Shown: one piece after another, positions 1 through 11,092 of the stretch | Layout: every line of letters begins with the position of its first letter | Position numbering within the stretch: position 1 is the stretch's first letter | NCBI RefSeq assembly: GCF_023065955.2 | Contig: NW_026622930.1 | Location: 16,159,449 to 16,223,448 of the forward strand | Length of the DNA stretch: 64,000 nucleotides | Source of the DNA: Ursus arctos | Lineage: Eukaryota > Chordata > Mammalia > Carnivora > Ursidae | Direction of reading: 5' to 3' | Translations under genes and position numbers: made by a program | The notes under the pieces: model-generated | What the model was told of the DNA's origin: nothing | Database searches by the model: none | What the model saw: the letters and a program-made list of their open reading frames with translations, nothing else

Positions 1-45
1 GCCAAAGGCAGACGCTTAACGACTGTGCCACCCAGGCGCCCCCCC
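1..45 (-). mobile_element. Can-SINE, head end only (cut by window edge)
   Basis: The first 45 bases are the reverse complement of a carnivoran tRNA-Lys-derived SINE head: GCCTTTGGC box, TTAAGCGTCTG, then the terminal GGGGGGGCGCCTGGGTGGC. The rest of the element lies outside the window. The head is nearly intact, so the copy looks fairly young. Confidence 0.85.
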
Positions 46-473
46 CAACTAAATAGATTTTTAAATGGAAAATGACACAGAAGGAGGAGTTTCATCATGA
101 AGCATTACCTCCTGAAAAACTATTTCTAAGATGTAGGCTTATATGCAAATGGGAATTGATAGCCTTGTCTGTACTCAGATTTGATTTGACAATTTTACAA
201 GTGACTCTTTGCAGCTTTCTGTTTCAGTTGTTATAGTCTGACAACCAAGGGTTTAAAAAATCAGGGCCTTCCATAACATAAATTGTTTAAAAAGATGTGA
301 AGGTCTTGGAATAAAGCTTTCACCATTCAAAAAAGTTTTGGAAAGAATGAAATAAATAGATGAAGGTTCATTTCTAGAAATCAGAGGACATATGGTTTGA
401 GCTCTGGCTTACAAACCAAGGGCTCTGGGAAGCTAATTATGTAATTTCACACACATACTAAATATTCCAATTT
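46..473. other. Unassigned AT-rich sequence
   Basis: No repeat, open frame or motif that I can name. Base composition is like the rest of the window. Confidence 0.5.
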
Positions 474-675
474 TTTAAAGATTTTATTTATTTATTTGAG
501 AGAGAGAGTGAACGAGAGAAAGAGAGATAGAAGGAGCAGGGAGAGGGGCAGAGGAAGAGGGAGAAGCAGACTCCCCTCTACGTGGGGAACCCAACGTGCG
601 GCTTGATCCCAGGGCTCTGGATCATGACCTGAGCCAAAGGCAGACGCTTAACCCACTGAGCCACCCAGGTGTCCC
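474..675 (-). mobile_element. Can-SINE, full length, antisense
   Basis: On the reverse strand this reads head (ACACCTGGGTGGCTCAGTGGG, GCGTCTGCCTTTGGC), CT-rich body and an AAATAAATAAAATC tail. Imperfect flanking repeats (ACTAAATATTCC before, CTAAAATTCC after) suggest a decayed target-site duplication. More diverged than the copies at 30.9 and 53.2 kb. Confidence 0.93.
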
Positions 676-839
676 TAAAATTCCTATTCTTGAAAGTCTT
701 TATCTCCAAAAGGAAAGATTTGGATAAAGTTGTTCCTGATGATTTTTTTTTCTCTCTAGCCCATGTGATATTTAGGGTGTTCTTCAAAAAGGAGCAGTTC
801 CTCAATACAGCATTTTCGGATTACTTATTTCATGAAATC

Positions 840-1010
840 AAAGAGTGTCTTAGAGATGGAAGGCATCTTCTCACTTTGAGTTTGAGGAAATGGAAGTCCA
901 CGGTGGTTAGAATGACCCTCAGTTCAGGTCTCAGTCACTGGCAGTGTTAGAACCCGAGTCCCCTGCTCTCAACACTAATGTTCCATTCCCTTCCACAAGC
1001 TGTACTCCCT
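840..1010 (-). mobile_element. MIR/MIR3-like SINE fragment
   Basis: The stretch resembles the reverse complement of a MIR core: GAGGAAATGGAAGTCCA, then GGCAGTGTTAGAACCCGAGTCCCC, as in the 'gcagagttagaacccaagtc' part of MIR3. It is heavily diverged and the ends are uncertain. Confidence 0.5.
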
Positions 1011-1820
1011 TTATTCTGACTAAGAAACTAAAATGGGAATGTTAATTTTTTGCAATGTCTTTGTTCTGTTTTAACAATTCGTATTCCCATATGCAAATGA
1101 TTCTACAGTAACAGTTCCATAAAGCCATATGAATCACACTTTGTGTGCGTGTATTTGCAAATATGTCTATTTGCCCTTTTTCGTATGTGTAAATATAACT
1201 TATATTGGAGAGAAAAAATGCATGATGAAATCATTAGCTTCTGAAGTAGATATAGTAACTGAGTTCCAGTGATATGGAGAAAAGGAAAAAAAACCCCAAT
1301 AACAGCATTAATAACTAAGTGAACATATCCCTTTAAATGGGCACGATACATATAGACACATCATTAGTCAAGTCCTTATTGTGTTTCTTGGGGATGAAAT
1401 CAGTGAAGAAAATTTTGGTATCAGGGTCATTTGAAGCTTTGATTCCTTGCCTTTTTTTTTTCCCCTTGTCTGACAGCTTACGGATTGTTGCTAATGTTTA
1501 TTGAACATATGCTGAACTGTTACATTCTATTTGAGATTCAGAAGGATATGGTCATTCAGGGGTGAACATGCGTTCCTGGGATCTTTTCTTTGCAGCATGG
1601 TATATAATCATTATTAGCATTGTTAGAAAAGAGTAGTGATCAGGTAAAGGTACCCCATTTAAAGAAACATGTTCTTTCTTTTATGAGTCTTAGAAAAGGC
1701 AAGATACTAAGGTTCTGTAAGATCTCTTATTACAGTGTAGCTGATCCTATCCATTGCTGCTTGCTGAGAATTATTCTGCTCAAAGCAGTCAACGTGAGCA
1801 GAATTTATTCATTAATGTAT
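1011..1820. other. Unassigned sequence, no gene seen
   Basis: About 800 bases with only short chance open frames of 60-85 codons. I see no splice-bounded frame, no repeat family and no RNA gene. Confidence 0.45.
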
Positions 1821-2748
1821 TGAACAACTCAACAAATATTTATTGAGTTCCTTCAGCTCCTTCATGCTGGGAATAAAGTAGTGAAGAAAACAGACAATTC
1901 CCCACTCCCATGGGTTTACATTTTAGTAGGGGGAAAAGTACAGCAAATAAACAATTAAAAAAAAAAAGTCAAGTAGGTTAGGTGGTTGTATTAGTCAGGG
2001 TTCTCCAGAGAAATTGGCTCACAACACTGTGGAGACTTCATAAATTCAAATTTGGGCCCAGCCAGCCAGCTGGAAATCCAGAGAGGAATTGAGTCTGGGT
2101 CCAAAGGCTGTGTTCTGACAGAATTCCCTCTTGCTCGGGGGAGGTCAGTCTTTGGTCTATACAGCTCTTCAGCTGATTAAACAAGGCCCACCCACATCAT
2201 AACAGGTTTACTCAAGGTTCACTGATGTAAATGTTAACTTATTTGTAAAAACACCTTTCAGAAACATCCTGGGCAATATTTGATCAAATATTTGGGCACC
2301 TTGGCCCAGCCAAGTTGATCCATAAAATGAACTATTATAGTAATATTAAGTGGTATGAAGAAAAATGAGGCAGGATAGAAAGGTAAAGTGTAGTGACAGG
2401 TGCTATTTTAACTAGGGTGTTTAGGGCAGCCTCTTTAATATAGAGCCTTTGAGCAGAGACACGCAGGAAGAAGCCTTTTGGCTACCCAAGTGGATGATGT
2501 TGTCGGCAGAGGAAAGAGTGCATGCAAAGAAAGACCTTGAGGTGCGTATACCTTTAGTGTAATGAAGTCCGAGTGAGGGACCAGCCTGGCTAATCAGAGT
2601 AAGCTCAAGGTGGTGGGGTTGGGGGATGGAAAGGGAGACAGTCAGAGAGTTTCAGGAGGGCAAATTGTTTCTGGCCTTCTTGGCCACTTTAAGACTTTTG
2701 AATTTTAAGTTCTGAGCAAGAAGGAAGTAACATGATCTGACCTGTAGG
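1821..2748 (-). mobile_element. L2 LINE (CR1 clade), antisense, split by an LTR
   Basis: From 1821 to 1986 and again from 2339 to 2748 the plus strand follows the reverse complement of the L2 3' half: 'caacaaatatttattgag', 'ctgggaataaagtagtgaa', 'ttacattttagtaggggg', then 'gaagaaaaatgaggcaggata', 'ttgagcagagacacgcaggaag', 'gcaaagaaagaccttgagg', ending near 'agtaacatgatctgacct'. The blocks keep consensus order on both sides of the insertion, so the LTR landed in an existing L2. No coding capacity remains. Confidence 0.78.
1987..2338 (+). mobile_element. Solo LTR-like element, ERVL (MLT2-like) type
   Basis: It starts TGTATTAGTCAGGGTTCTCC, a start I associate with MLT2-group LTRs of ERVL. It continues through 'attggctcaca', 'ccagctggaaatccagagagg' and 'aaggcccacccacatcat', and closes on the 'ggcccagccaagttgatccataaaatgaac' block typical of the 3' end. 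No internal retroviral genes are attached, so it is a solo LTR or LTR remnant. It lies inside an antisense L2. The class call is firmer than the subfamily name. Confidence 0.65.
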
Positions 2749-3116
2749 AATTATAATCCAATATTGACAATACTGCTTTTTAAATTTTACCTACGATCCC
2801 ACTAGCCTGGGTTTGTTTCACCCCACGTACCCTTGAATCAATCTGGTGCCCTTAATATAGCACTTAGCATGCTTATCTATTTTTCCCAAATTAGACTATA
2901 AAATCCTTTACGGCATCCTAGTTTAATGCTTATCAATTGCTCATTGTCCATAGAAATAACTGAAGTTTTCTATATAGATAAATCTGGAGAGGGAAACTCA
3001 TGTATTTTAGCTTTCTTATTAATGAAGCATCATGTGTATATTTGTAAATTTTTTCAAAACAATCAAAACCAATAAAATATTTTCTGAATTTAGTATTCTG
3101 ACAATTCACACAAAAC
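2749..3116. other. Unassigned sequence
   Basis: No named repeat or gene. Only short chance frames, such as a 71-codon frame on the minus strand. Confidence 0.45.
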
Positions 3117-3708
3117 AAGAATTGTCCGTTATGGTAGGCTCCAGGCACGTGCAGTTATTGAGAACTTGAAATGTGGCTAGTTTGAATTGATGTTGAGTTG
3201 AGACCTCTAAAAGACCCACCAGATTCCAAAAAATAAATTAATTAATTAAAAAAAAATAAGATAAAATACTCACTAGATTCCAAAGACCTGGTATGAAATA
3301 AAATATAATGTAAATATTTTCTTTAAGATTTTATTTATTTTATTCATGTTAGACAGAGAAAGAGAAAGAGAGAGGCAGGGGGAGAGGGAGAAGCAGACTC
3401 CCTGCTGAGCAGGGAGCCCAACATGGGGCTTGATCCCAGGACCCTGAAATCATGACCTGAGCCAAAGGCAGATGCTAAACTGACTGAGCTGCCCAGATGC
3501 CCCTAATGTAAATATTTTCTTAATAATTGTTTTAAGATTAATTATCCATTGAAAGGATAGCATTTTGAATATGTTCTATTAAATAAAATGTATTATAATC
3601 AAACTTAAAAGTATTTCATTTTACTTTTTTAAATGAGGCTACTAGAAAATGTGGTAACACATGTGGCTTACGTTTCTGGCTCACGTTCTATTTCTATCAG
3701 ACAGCATG
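3117..3708. mobile_element. hAT-type nonautonomous DNA transposon (MER3-like), split by a SINE
   Basis: The left part (3117-3323) starts with a decayed 'ttgtccgttatggtag' terminal motif and runs through 'tattgagaacttgaaatgtggctag'. The right part (3504-3708) passes 'ggctactagaaaatgtgg' and ends 'tttctatcagacagcatg', the mirror of CTGTCCAATAGAAA-type ends. Without the inserted SINE it is about 390 bp. The ends are inverted and related, as in MER3-like hAT elements. It has no transposase. Confidence 0.65.
3324..3503 (-). mobile_element. Can-SINE with perfect 18-bp target-site duplication
   Basis: An antisense SINE flanked by identical copies of TAATGTAAATATTTTCTT at 3306-3323 and 3504-3521. 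Its head reads GGGGCATCTGGGCAGCTCAG, with several substitutions from young copies. It sits inside the hAT element, giving a clear order of events: hAT first, SINE later. Confidence 0.95.
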
Positions 3709-4779
3709 GGTCTAGAGTGCTTCAAACTGGGCTCCATATATCACAGGTACGCAGGCTTCTAGGTTGTGATATTTTGCTATTGTGACTTAGGCCCTTTCTT
3801 CTAGACTCTGTTCCTGGTTTTCATTTGCAAAGACGTTGTATTCTCAATCAATGTAGGGATCAAGACATCTTGTCCTCTGCTGCCCTTCAGACACTGCAAA
3901 ACTTGGGGCCCACTTCGGAACATTATATAATTGTTCCCAGGCCATGACTTAAAAAGAAAAAGAAAAAAAAATCCAGCTAATCAGCAATAGGAAACAAGAG
4001 AAGAAAATGGGTCATAAAAGTTTCCCAGTCTTTCCAATTGCATGAAGGTAGGAACTGTACTTATAAGTCCTCTCTTCACGTTTTTTCTTTTCTTTACCTG
4101 TACCTCTCCACCTGGCCAACATTGCACGAGCTGACCAACCCAAGGAACATAAGGGTGCCACCACCTGGCACAGCTGCCAGTGCGGGGGTGGGGGTGGGGG
4201 GCACCGAGGAAGACACAGTGAGACCCTGGGGGACTTCTGTGCCTTTCATCCAAGAAGGGCCTGTTGAAGATATTGTGTTCCAACCTCAAATTATCACAAA
4301 TCCATTCATCAGGAATTTCTCTAATTCCCAAGCTCACAGGCAAAAATCCAAAACCCCGGAACTTGTCAATACCCCTCTAGACCCTCATCTCCAAACCACT
4401 GCAGTTTGTTTGTTTCAATTTGACCTACCCTCTACTGAACCTCTCTTTTCTCTTTTTTGTCCCCAATCCTTACATTCTATACAAGGATACTCACATTATA
4501 CAATTAAAAAGCACCTTAACATCCTCAAACTTTTCATCAAATATTTTCACCATCTTCTTGCGTGGACACTTCCCTTAAAGCATCACCTCTGCATCAGACA
4601 GAGAGAATGGCTGCTTCGTCTCCCAAATCCTACCAGCTACAGAGAGTATCCGCAGACACTAGCATTTCTACACTCTTTTGTCACAGCCAAGTTAAGACTT
4701 TGCCACCATTTCTTACATGGGATATTGCACATGCTTCCGAACTGCTAACCTGAGAAAGGTATTCAAATGACTGGAAACT
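3709..4779. other. Unassigned stretch with the longest open frame of the window
   Basis: It holds a plus-strand frame of 236 codons (4038-4748) with no recognisable domain. Composition is Leu/His/Pro/Ser-rich, as expected from chance translation of CT-rich noncoding DNA. A G-rich motif at 4184-4201 has three G-runs of 5, 5 and 6 separated by single T. The right end grades into an L2-like segment. I do not call a gene. Confidence 0.5.
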
Positions 4780-5330
4780 CTAGCTGATTTCAGACAAATG
4801 CTTCTAACTTATTTGCCATACCATAAGCCAAAGTGACCTTTCCAAAATGCAAATCCGATCATGGTATTCTGACACTTAAAGCTTATTTCAATAACTTCTA
4901 TTTTTTTTTGTTAAAAAAGCACATAAATAAATAATTCTTTATTAAAGCCTCATGTCCTAATGTGATTTGACTTCTAAGTCTTATCTATATCCACTCTTTC
5001 ATTTAAATGTCAAAGATATACCCTGCCGAGAAAGATCTTAACTTTTTCCTTTAGGCTGCCTGCCCCTATTCATCCTCTGCATCTCAGCTTAGATAACTCT
5101 CAGGAGAATGTCTAGTGACATTAAATAGGTATATGTGACCTCCAATTTCTCACATAAGACCTATGTTAATAGTTATTGTTTATCTTAACATTTGCCTTTC
5201 CTAGTAAATGGTATATTTGTTGAGGACAGAAACTATGATTGTATTTTGTTCAGTCTTGCATTCCCAGGGCCTAGCATATGCACAGAGTAATCATGAAATG
5301 TATATCGATTGGATGAATGAAAGAGCTTTG
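4780..5330 (+). mobile_element. L2 LINE 3' end, sense
   Basis: Recognisable L2 blocks in order: 'gtgacctttccaaaatgcaaatccgatcatg', then after a diverged middle 'gaggacagaaactatgattgtattttgttcag', 'cattcccagggcctagcat' and a final 'ggatgaatgaaag' tail. The upstream limit is uncertain and may reach about 4600. No intact frame. Confidence 0.65.
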
Positions 5331-5449
5331 AAATAGCTTATTTTGGAGCTAATAATCCCAGAAAAAAGATTTCAAATTATAAATAGTGATTTTTGTATAT
5401 TTTCAATTCGCTGAATTAAACTATGTTGTGGGAGAATATATAAAATATT

Positions 5450-5665
5450 TAAGATTACAGATTTAGAATTGAAGATACTCAAGTTTAATTCCCACCTCTG
5501 CAACTATTTAGCTGTTTGACCTTGAACAAATTACTTTCCTGAGTACTCTCTGCTTTGGTATAGAAGTCTGTACTACTGACTATGTAGTGTAGTTGAAAGA
5601 AGTAAATATATTGATGTTCAAAAGTATCTGGCTTATTGCTTATCTAGCACAAAGTTAATGTTCAG
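5450..5665 (+). mobile_element. MIR SINE
   Basis: It follows the MIR order: 'acagatttagaattgaagatactcaa', 'cacctctgcaactatttagctgtttgacctt', 'gaacaaattactttcct' and a tail around 'ttgcttatctagcacaaagttaatgttcagc'. It is diverged across its length but close to full length. Confidence 0.72.
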
Positions 5666-6998
5666 CAACACTAGCTATAGATATACTTCAGCTAAATCCT
5701 TCCAAAATCATGTCTTCCAACTCGCAAATTCCTTTTCCCACATTAAAATATTTAAAGACTCCATTTTTCTGGTATTCAAACAAATTTCTGAAACACGAGT
5801 GATTCATTTACAATAGATGTATGTGCTTAATGCAGGCTCTCATGTGGATAATGCGTCCATGAAGTACCAATGTGTTAACTGTTCTTTGCTCTGTACATAG
5901 CTCATTAGTTCTGACACAGACAAGAACTGTTGCCAGAATAGCTAATAATTATAATAGCTATGTTCTGCATCGGATAGATATTCTTTTGACTGCAAGTAAA
6001 ACAAAACATCGCCAACAACAGCTTAAATAAATGCTGGCATTCATGCTATTCTCTGTGTCTCTTGGCTGCCTAGAGAGGATCACAGAATAGCTTTCTTAGA
6101 TCTATCCCCTCAAGTTCAAGGCAGGAAGAGAGAGGAAAGTCAGTTTTCCAGACACCTCAGAAAACCTTTCCAAAGCCATATGGTCTGCAAAAGTGTTCCG
6201 TTTTCTAGCTCTACTAGAAGGCAGCAGAAGAGCATTGGTGCCAACCTGTATTGTTTGCTACAACAAATACCAAAGTTCTAGGCTTTATGCTGCACAATTG
6301 AAATATTTTTTCAATTGGGTTGAAACTTGTACCTCCTATTCCCATACACACATACACATTAGAGTCTAAAGTGAAATGATATACCAAATGATTATTTCAT
6401 CTTGTGTTCCCTGCAAGAAGGATTAACCTTACAGCTCTACCATCATGACCTTGAATACTCATTAAGGGCCAGCCTCAGCTTCGGGCTGAGGCTATAAGGA
6501 GGCTGAGCCTTGGCTTACAATCCAAATAAGGATGGAGGCCTTGCACGTACAGGGAAGGCACACATAACAGGGATAAAAGAAAGGTTAAGTGCCTGTTTGA
6601 GAGAACAGTGGTAGGTATGAATTGATGTAAATTATTTTGGAAAATGAGTTTGGAGAGATGCTCAGGTCCTTGCAGTACAGGGGTTGTATTTGAGGTTAAG
6701 AAAGGTTTTAAGGGGATCTAGAGTGCCAAGATATGTAGTATGGATCTTGTTTCTGAAACAAGAAAAAAACAGTAATGGTTTTTTGAGCAAAGGTAAAGAA
6801 ATGAAGGAACACCATTAAAAATAATACAATAGAAATGTTAATCTAGGAGCTATTTGGGTTTTTTAGACAAATGTTGGGAAGTAAGATGAGGCAGGGAGTG
6901 GGCTAGGAAGGCTCAAATGGATTCTTACCAGATAGTTACATTCTAATTGGGTGGGACCTTTTCTGAATTGAAGGCAGCCAATGCTTGGATGTATCTTC
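5666..6998. other. Unassigned stretch; possible ancient repeat 5940-6400
   Basis: Around 5975-6060 the sequence (ttgactgcaagtaaaacaaa ... cagcttaaataaatgctgg) resembles the start of an ancient interspersed repeat common in mammals, family not identified. At 6550-6760 there is faint likeness to antisense L2-type DNA. No gene or RNA seen. Confidence 0.35.
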
Positions 6999-7008
6999 AG
7001 AGCTTCTT

Positions 7009-7023
7009 CCCCCCCCCCCCAAA

Positions 7024-7058
<35 letters not shown>
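7009..7058. repeat. Poly-C run plus (AAAT)n microsatellite
   Basis: Twelve consecutive C (7009-7020) run straight into about nine AAAT units (7021-7058). No SINE body is attached. Confidence 0.97.
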
Positions 7059-8069
7059 AAAACAAAAATCCTTTCTTTTTTAGATGTAACAAAATGGTAA
7101 TATTCAAAATCAAAGGCATGTGCCTACTTTAATTCAAAAGGAACATTCTTCTAAAGGAAATGATCACCCAGCTCAATAGAGCATGCTGTACCAATAGAAC
7201 TGGGGAAATTTCTCAACAAGAGCTTTCGACTTCAAATACATTTGGAGACCTTGAATTGCTCAAGTCCTTCTGCATTTACGATTGGTCACATTGGAATAGC
7301 AGAAAGGTTAGGTATTTAGAATGAAAAAGAGCTTGCCTGTGGATCTTATAGAAATGGCAAAGTCTTTACGCTGGGGAAGCTTACAAAGCTATTTGTGTGT
7401 TTTTGCTACAGCAAGTCATCAGCTCGGAAGAAAGCTCTGCACTGGTAAACATTATCTTCTGATTGATGAACTCATTTTCCCTCCCAAGTGTGTGTAGCAC
7501 AATGAATCAGGTAATAAAGAGGTCAGCAACTGGAGGTTTGCACTTAACTACAGTTTATTATATTTTAGAAATGATTTGATATGGTTGTGCAATCGACAGT
7601 ATAAATCATCCCCTTCAGATTTACCTATTCTATCCCAGCCACAAGAAACTGACATTTTCTTTTGAATGGCATCCCTCCCTAACACCTTTGGTCCTTCTTA
7701 AATGTAACTTTCATTATTTATATATTAGAAAACATTTTGAATGAGAGAAGTCAATGCTCAGAGTTATGTGAATAGATCTCTACTCTGGAAATTATAGTCC
7801 TTCCATCATCCTCATAAGGAGATCTGATTGGGGCTACTACAATCTGGAATATTTCTAGAATGTTTTGGAGTGATGTTTAGAATGTTTAGAATGTGTTGCA
7901 GTTCTTGAGATGCGATGTGGCTCCAGTGGTTTATGCTAGAATGTTAACCTAAGTTTGAAAATTGCTCAGGCAACTGAGTGTTTGGGGTTTGAGAGTGACG
8001 GGACTAGAAGGAATGCTTAATGATTAAGGTCATGGCATGTATTTGATTTAATACTAAAGTGAATTTTGA
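7059..8069. other. Unassigned sequence, no gene seen
   Basis: About 1 kb of AT-rich sequence without named repeat, RNA gene or credible exon. Confidence 0.45.
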
Positions 8070-8270
8070 GGGGCTCCTGGGTGGCACAGTGGCTTAAGCA
8101 TCTACCTTCGGTTCAGGTCATGATCCTGGGGTCTTGGGATTGAGCCCAGTGTCAGACTCCCTGCTTGGCGGGGATTCTGCTTCTCCCCCTCCCTCAACCC
8201 CTCCCACCCACCTTCCCATCCCTCTCATTCTCTCTTTTTCTCAAATAAATACATAAAATCTTAAAAAAAT
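8070..8270 (+). mobile_element. Can-SINE, sense
   Basis: Head GGGGCTCCTGGGTGGCACAG with GGCTTAAGCATCTACCTTCGG, then CATGATCCTGGGGTCTTGGGATTGAGCC, a CT-rich body and an AAATAAATACATAAAATC tail. The octamer AAAGTGAA occurs just upstream (8056-8063) and right after the tail (8271-8278), a likely decayed target-site duplication. Confidence 0.94.
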
Positions 8271-8409
8271 AAAGTGAACTATAATATAAAAGCAATGCTC
8301 CCCAAAATTAATTATTATTAAGTTAGAGTTAACAGATAAAGTAACATCAGTGATTACAGGAAGATGAGCTTATAACCAACAGAACACTAACATTTCCTAA
8401 GTTTACTAT

Positions 8410-8990
8410 ATTGTGTATCAATACTTCTTTGAAGACTTGCTCAGATTTATTGAAGACCTCCTACGTCAAAAATACAGAGTCCAACACTTGGCTGAATACA
8501 AACAAAAGAAAACTGAATCTGACATGGTCCTTCCTTTAAGGAGTTTATACTTTATGAAGAGAAAGAAAACATTCCTAACCACAATACAAAATGCTAGTGT
8601 AATCAAGGAAATGGCAGCTAAAATTCTACAGGGAGTTCAAGGAGGACAGATGACTTCTAGATGGGCTTGGCATAGCATGGCGGAGGCATTGGAGAAGGTA
8701 TCAGAGGTTACATCTTTGAGAATTGAAGAACAACCATGGTTTAGACCTGCACAAAATGACGCTGAAGGATGCCACAGGTGGCGATGGCAGGGAGCAGCTC
8801 TTTATTTAGTGGTTTAATTGAAGGCGGCGGCAGGTAACATTGTCAGCACGGTAGGCTGGGATCAAGTGAAGAGAGATTTGAATGTCAAACTTTATCTATT
8901 GGATTAGGGGAAGCTACTGAATGTCTGGAATAGGAAGGATGAATGAAATGTGCGCTAGGAAGATGAGTGGCATGGTGAGTTGGAGTTCAG
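8410..8990 (-). mobile_element. L2/CR1-type LINE, antisense
   Basis: The plus strand matches the reverse complement of an L2-like LINE in block order: 'atttattgaagacctcctac', 'aaggagtttatactttatgaagagaaag', 'aatacaaaatgctagtg', 'gcattggagaaggtatcagagg', and 'tgggatcaagtgaagagagatttgaatgtcaaact'. A 134-codon plus frame lies across it but is only translation of antisense LINE. L2 versus a related CR1 family cannot be settled by eye. Confidence 0.6.
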
Positions 8991-10539
8991 TGGAATAAAA
9001 GGTAAAAAGGCTTATGAGGAGATTCTGGTAATATTTTAGGAATCATGAAATAAAAGGAGGAACTGAGGGAGTAGAGGAGATGGCAGCTAGTTGTGTTAAT
9101 AGTACAGAATTGAATTACTTTAATGACTGGTGTGGTGTGGGAGAGGAAGTGGAAGATCTGGGAATACATCCCCTGGCCCTTGGAATGGGATGCACTGTAG
9201 CTCTTCTCGGGCTGGCTAAGGAGGACAGCACTTAGTCTTGGACCCATAAAATGACATTATGCTCCAGAGATGTGAAAATCCTCTCCTGCCCTTTTTATAG
9301 AAGGATATAAATGTTAAGCAGTATTCACTAAGCTGTGAAAATAATCAGTAACATTTGATGCCTTAATTAAAGACTGGGCTGGGATTTGTGTTCCTAGAAA
9401 AATTAGTATAGAGACACAAGAATAAAATTACCTTAATTAAGACTTGTCTAGGGTGGAGATAAACTAACTCTCAGATTTATAAAGTATCCCGAGACATTTT
9501 TTTTAATAATTAAATTTACCTTTTGACCTTTAAAAATGTTCTCCAATTCATGCTGTCTTTAATCCACCAAGTATTTCTTGCCTAGATGAACCTGGGGTAG
9601 GAAGAAATATACTGAATTCATAGTTGCAAATTCCAAGATTGTGGAAAGCATAAGACGAGGCAAAGAGCTAGAGCAACTTGAAGTCAAGTTGCCCTTCTCT
9701 CATTTCACGATGAATGCATAGTTCTCAGTCACACTTAAAAGAAATCATTTCTCATTCAAAATTCATTACATCTTAATTGCAGATTTATTAACAAACTGGC
9801 GGCTTTGTATTGATTTCTGCAAGATGTTGTGGAAAGTTGGAACAGGCATAGAGCACCTTGTAGAACTGACAGCACTTCACATTAAGTGCCAAGGGTGTTG
9901 TTACATGCAAACACTTGAAAAAGAGTAGAGGGTAACAGCACTCAGGAGTGGCAAGGGTGAAAAATGCAGTATCAGAAAATATGAGAAAAAAGAAAATATG
10001 CAGTCGGGACCTATATTTTTAATGTTAGTAAAGTATGATGGGCTTTGATTTAAAATATACCTTTTATTAATTCTAAATGTCAGTCTCCTGCCCACACTCA
10101 GCTCTAGGTTCTTCCAAAGCAAAAGTGACACCCACGGCATGTCAGTGATTATGAGATGCAAAAATAATCAAAAACCAAGAATCTACTTTAATAGATCATT
10201 GTCCACAAATTCAAAAAAAGGATCCAGTATGTACCTATCCTCCCAAACTTCCAGATGAAAATGGAAAACCTCAGTCACTAGTCTCTACCAGGCAAAGTAT
10301 GTATTTTATTTGAACATCAGGATGATTACTATTTCATATTCGGTCTCTATGTTTAACAATCTTAGATCCAAACAGACCAAAGAAGCGAATGTAAGTGAAA
10401 TATTCCCATATGTCACTGCTACATACTGGTGATCATAGAGTTGGGGTCCTAGTTCTGAGAAGCATAAGGATACACAAAAAGGAAAATGGGTGGTACCGAT
10501 TGAAGCCAGGCTCACCCCCAGAAAAATCTGAACAACAGA
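8991..10539. other. Unassigned sequence, no gene seen
   Basis: The first 250 bases may continue the antisense LINE ('gaggaactgagggagtagaggagatggcagctag'). The rest has no named feature. Short frames of 65-87 codons look like chance. Confidence 0.4.
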
Positions 10540-11092
10540 ATGTGCCTTTAAGGAAACAGCATCTCCTAGTCTCTACCCTGCAACCAAGATGACCTTAACT
10601 CTCTCCCCTGCTCGATTAAACTTTAGATAGGCTTCTTCCTGGCTGTAGACCCCTGACCTCTTTTTCTTGGAACATTTACTTTAGAAAACTTGCAGTTGTA
10701 AATTCTCTCTCTGCCCCTTTGAAATGTAAATCTTCTATAATGCAGAGAGTCTCTCTCAACAAAAAAGGGATGGGAGCCATTCCTTTGAAACATCCTAATC
10801 GGGAAAGATAGGCTTCTGTCTCCTACTTTCCATGGGAGGTTAGAAGTCTAACTTCCATAAATAATAACTAGCGAATGCAGATGGCCTGACCCCTTTGAGC
10901 CACTTCCCCATTAATGCCATCCAGTACTTTTTCACTAACACAGCCAAGCATTTAAAAACATTGCCTGTTGTTTCAGTGAGGATGAGCTCAATCTCTCTCC
11001 CCTATTGCAACAATCTTGACCTTATTGCAGAATGAAGTCTTCCTCATTAACTTTATTAGTATCCTATTGGGATAGAATTTCATACATATGCA
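10540..11092 (+). mobile_element. Possible solo LTR (endogenous retrovirus, ERV1-like), decayed
   Basis: The segment begins TGTGCC and ends near CATATGCA, so it could be bounded by TG...CA. It has an LTR-like layout: 'ccctgacctctttttcttgg', 'atggcctgacccctttgagcc', a weak TATA-like 'catttaaaaaca', then 'ctctctcccctattgcaac' and 'cagaatgaagtcttcctc' where a polyadenylation-type AATAAA would be expected but reads AATGAA. No gag, pol or env sequence follows. Family not identified and limits approximate. Confidence 0.4.

Noticed and set aside
4038..4748. 236-codon frame as a protein-coding gene
   Set aside because: No domain, odd composition, no promoter or splice context, and partial overlap with L2-like DNA. 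Kept only as an item to check.
8413..8817. 134-codon plus-strand frame as a gene
   Set aside because: It lies across an antisense L2-type LINE; the translation is of the non-coding strand of a dead element.
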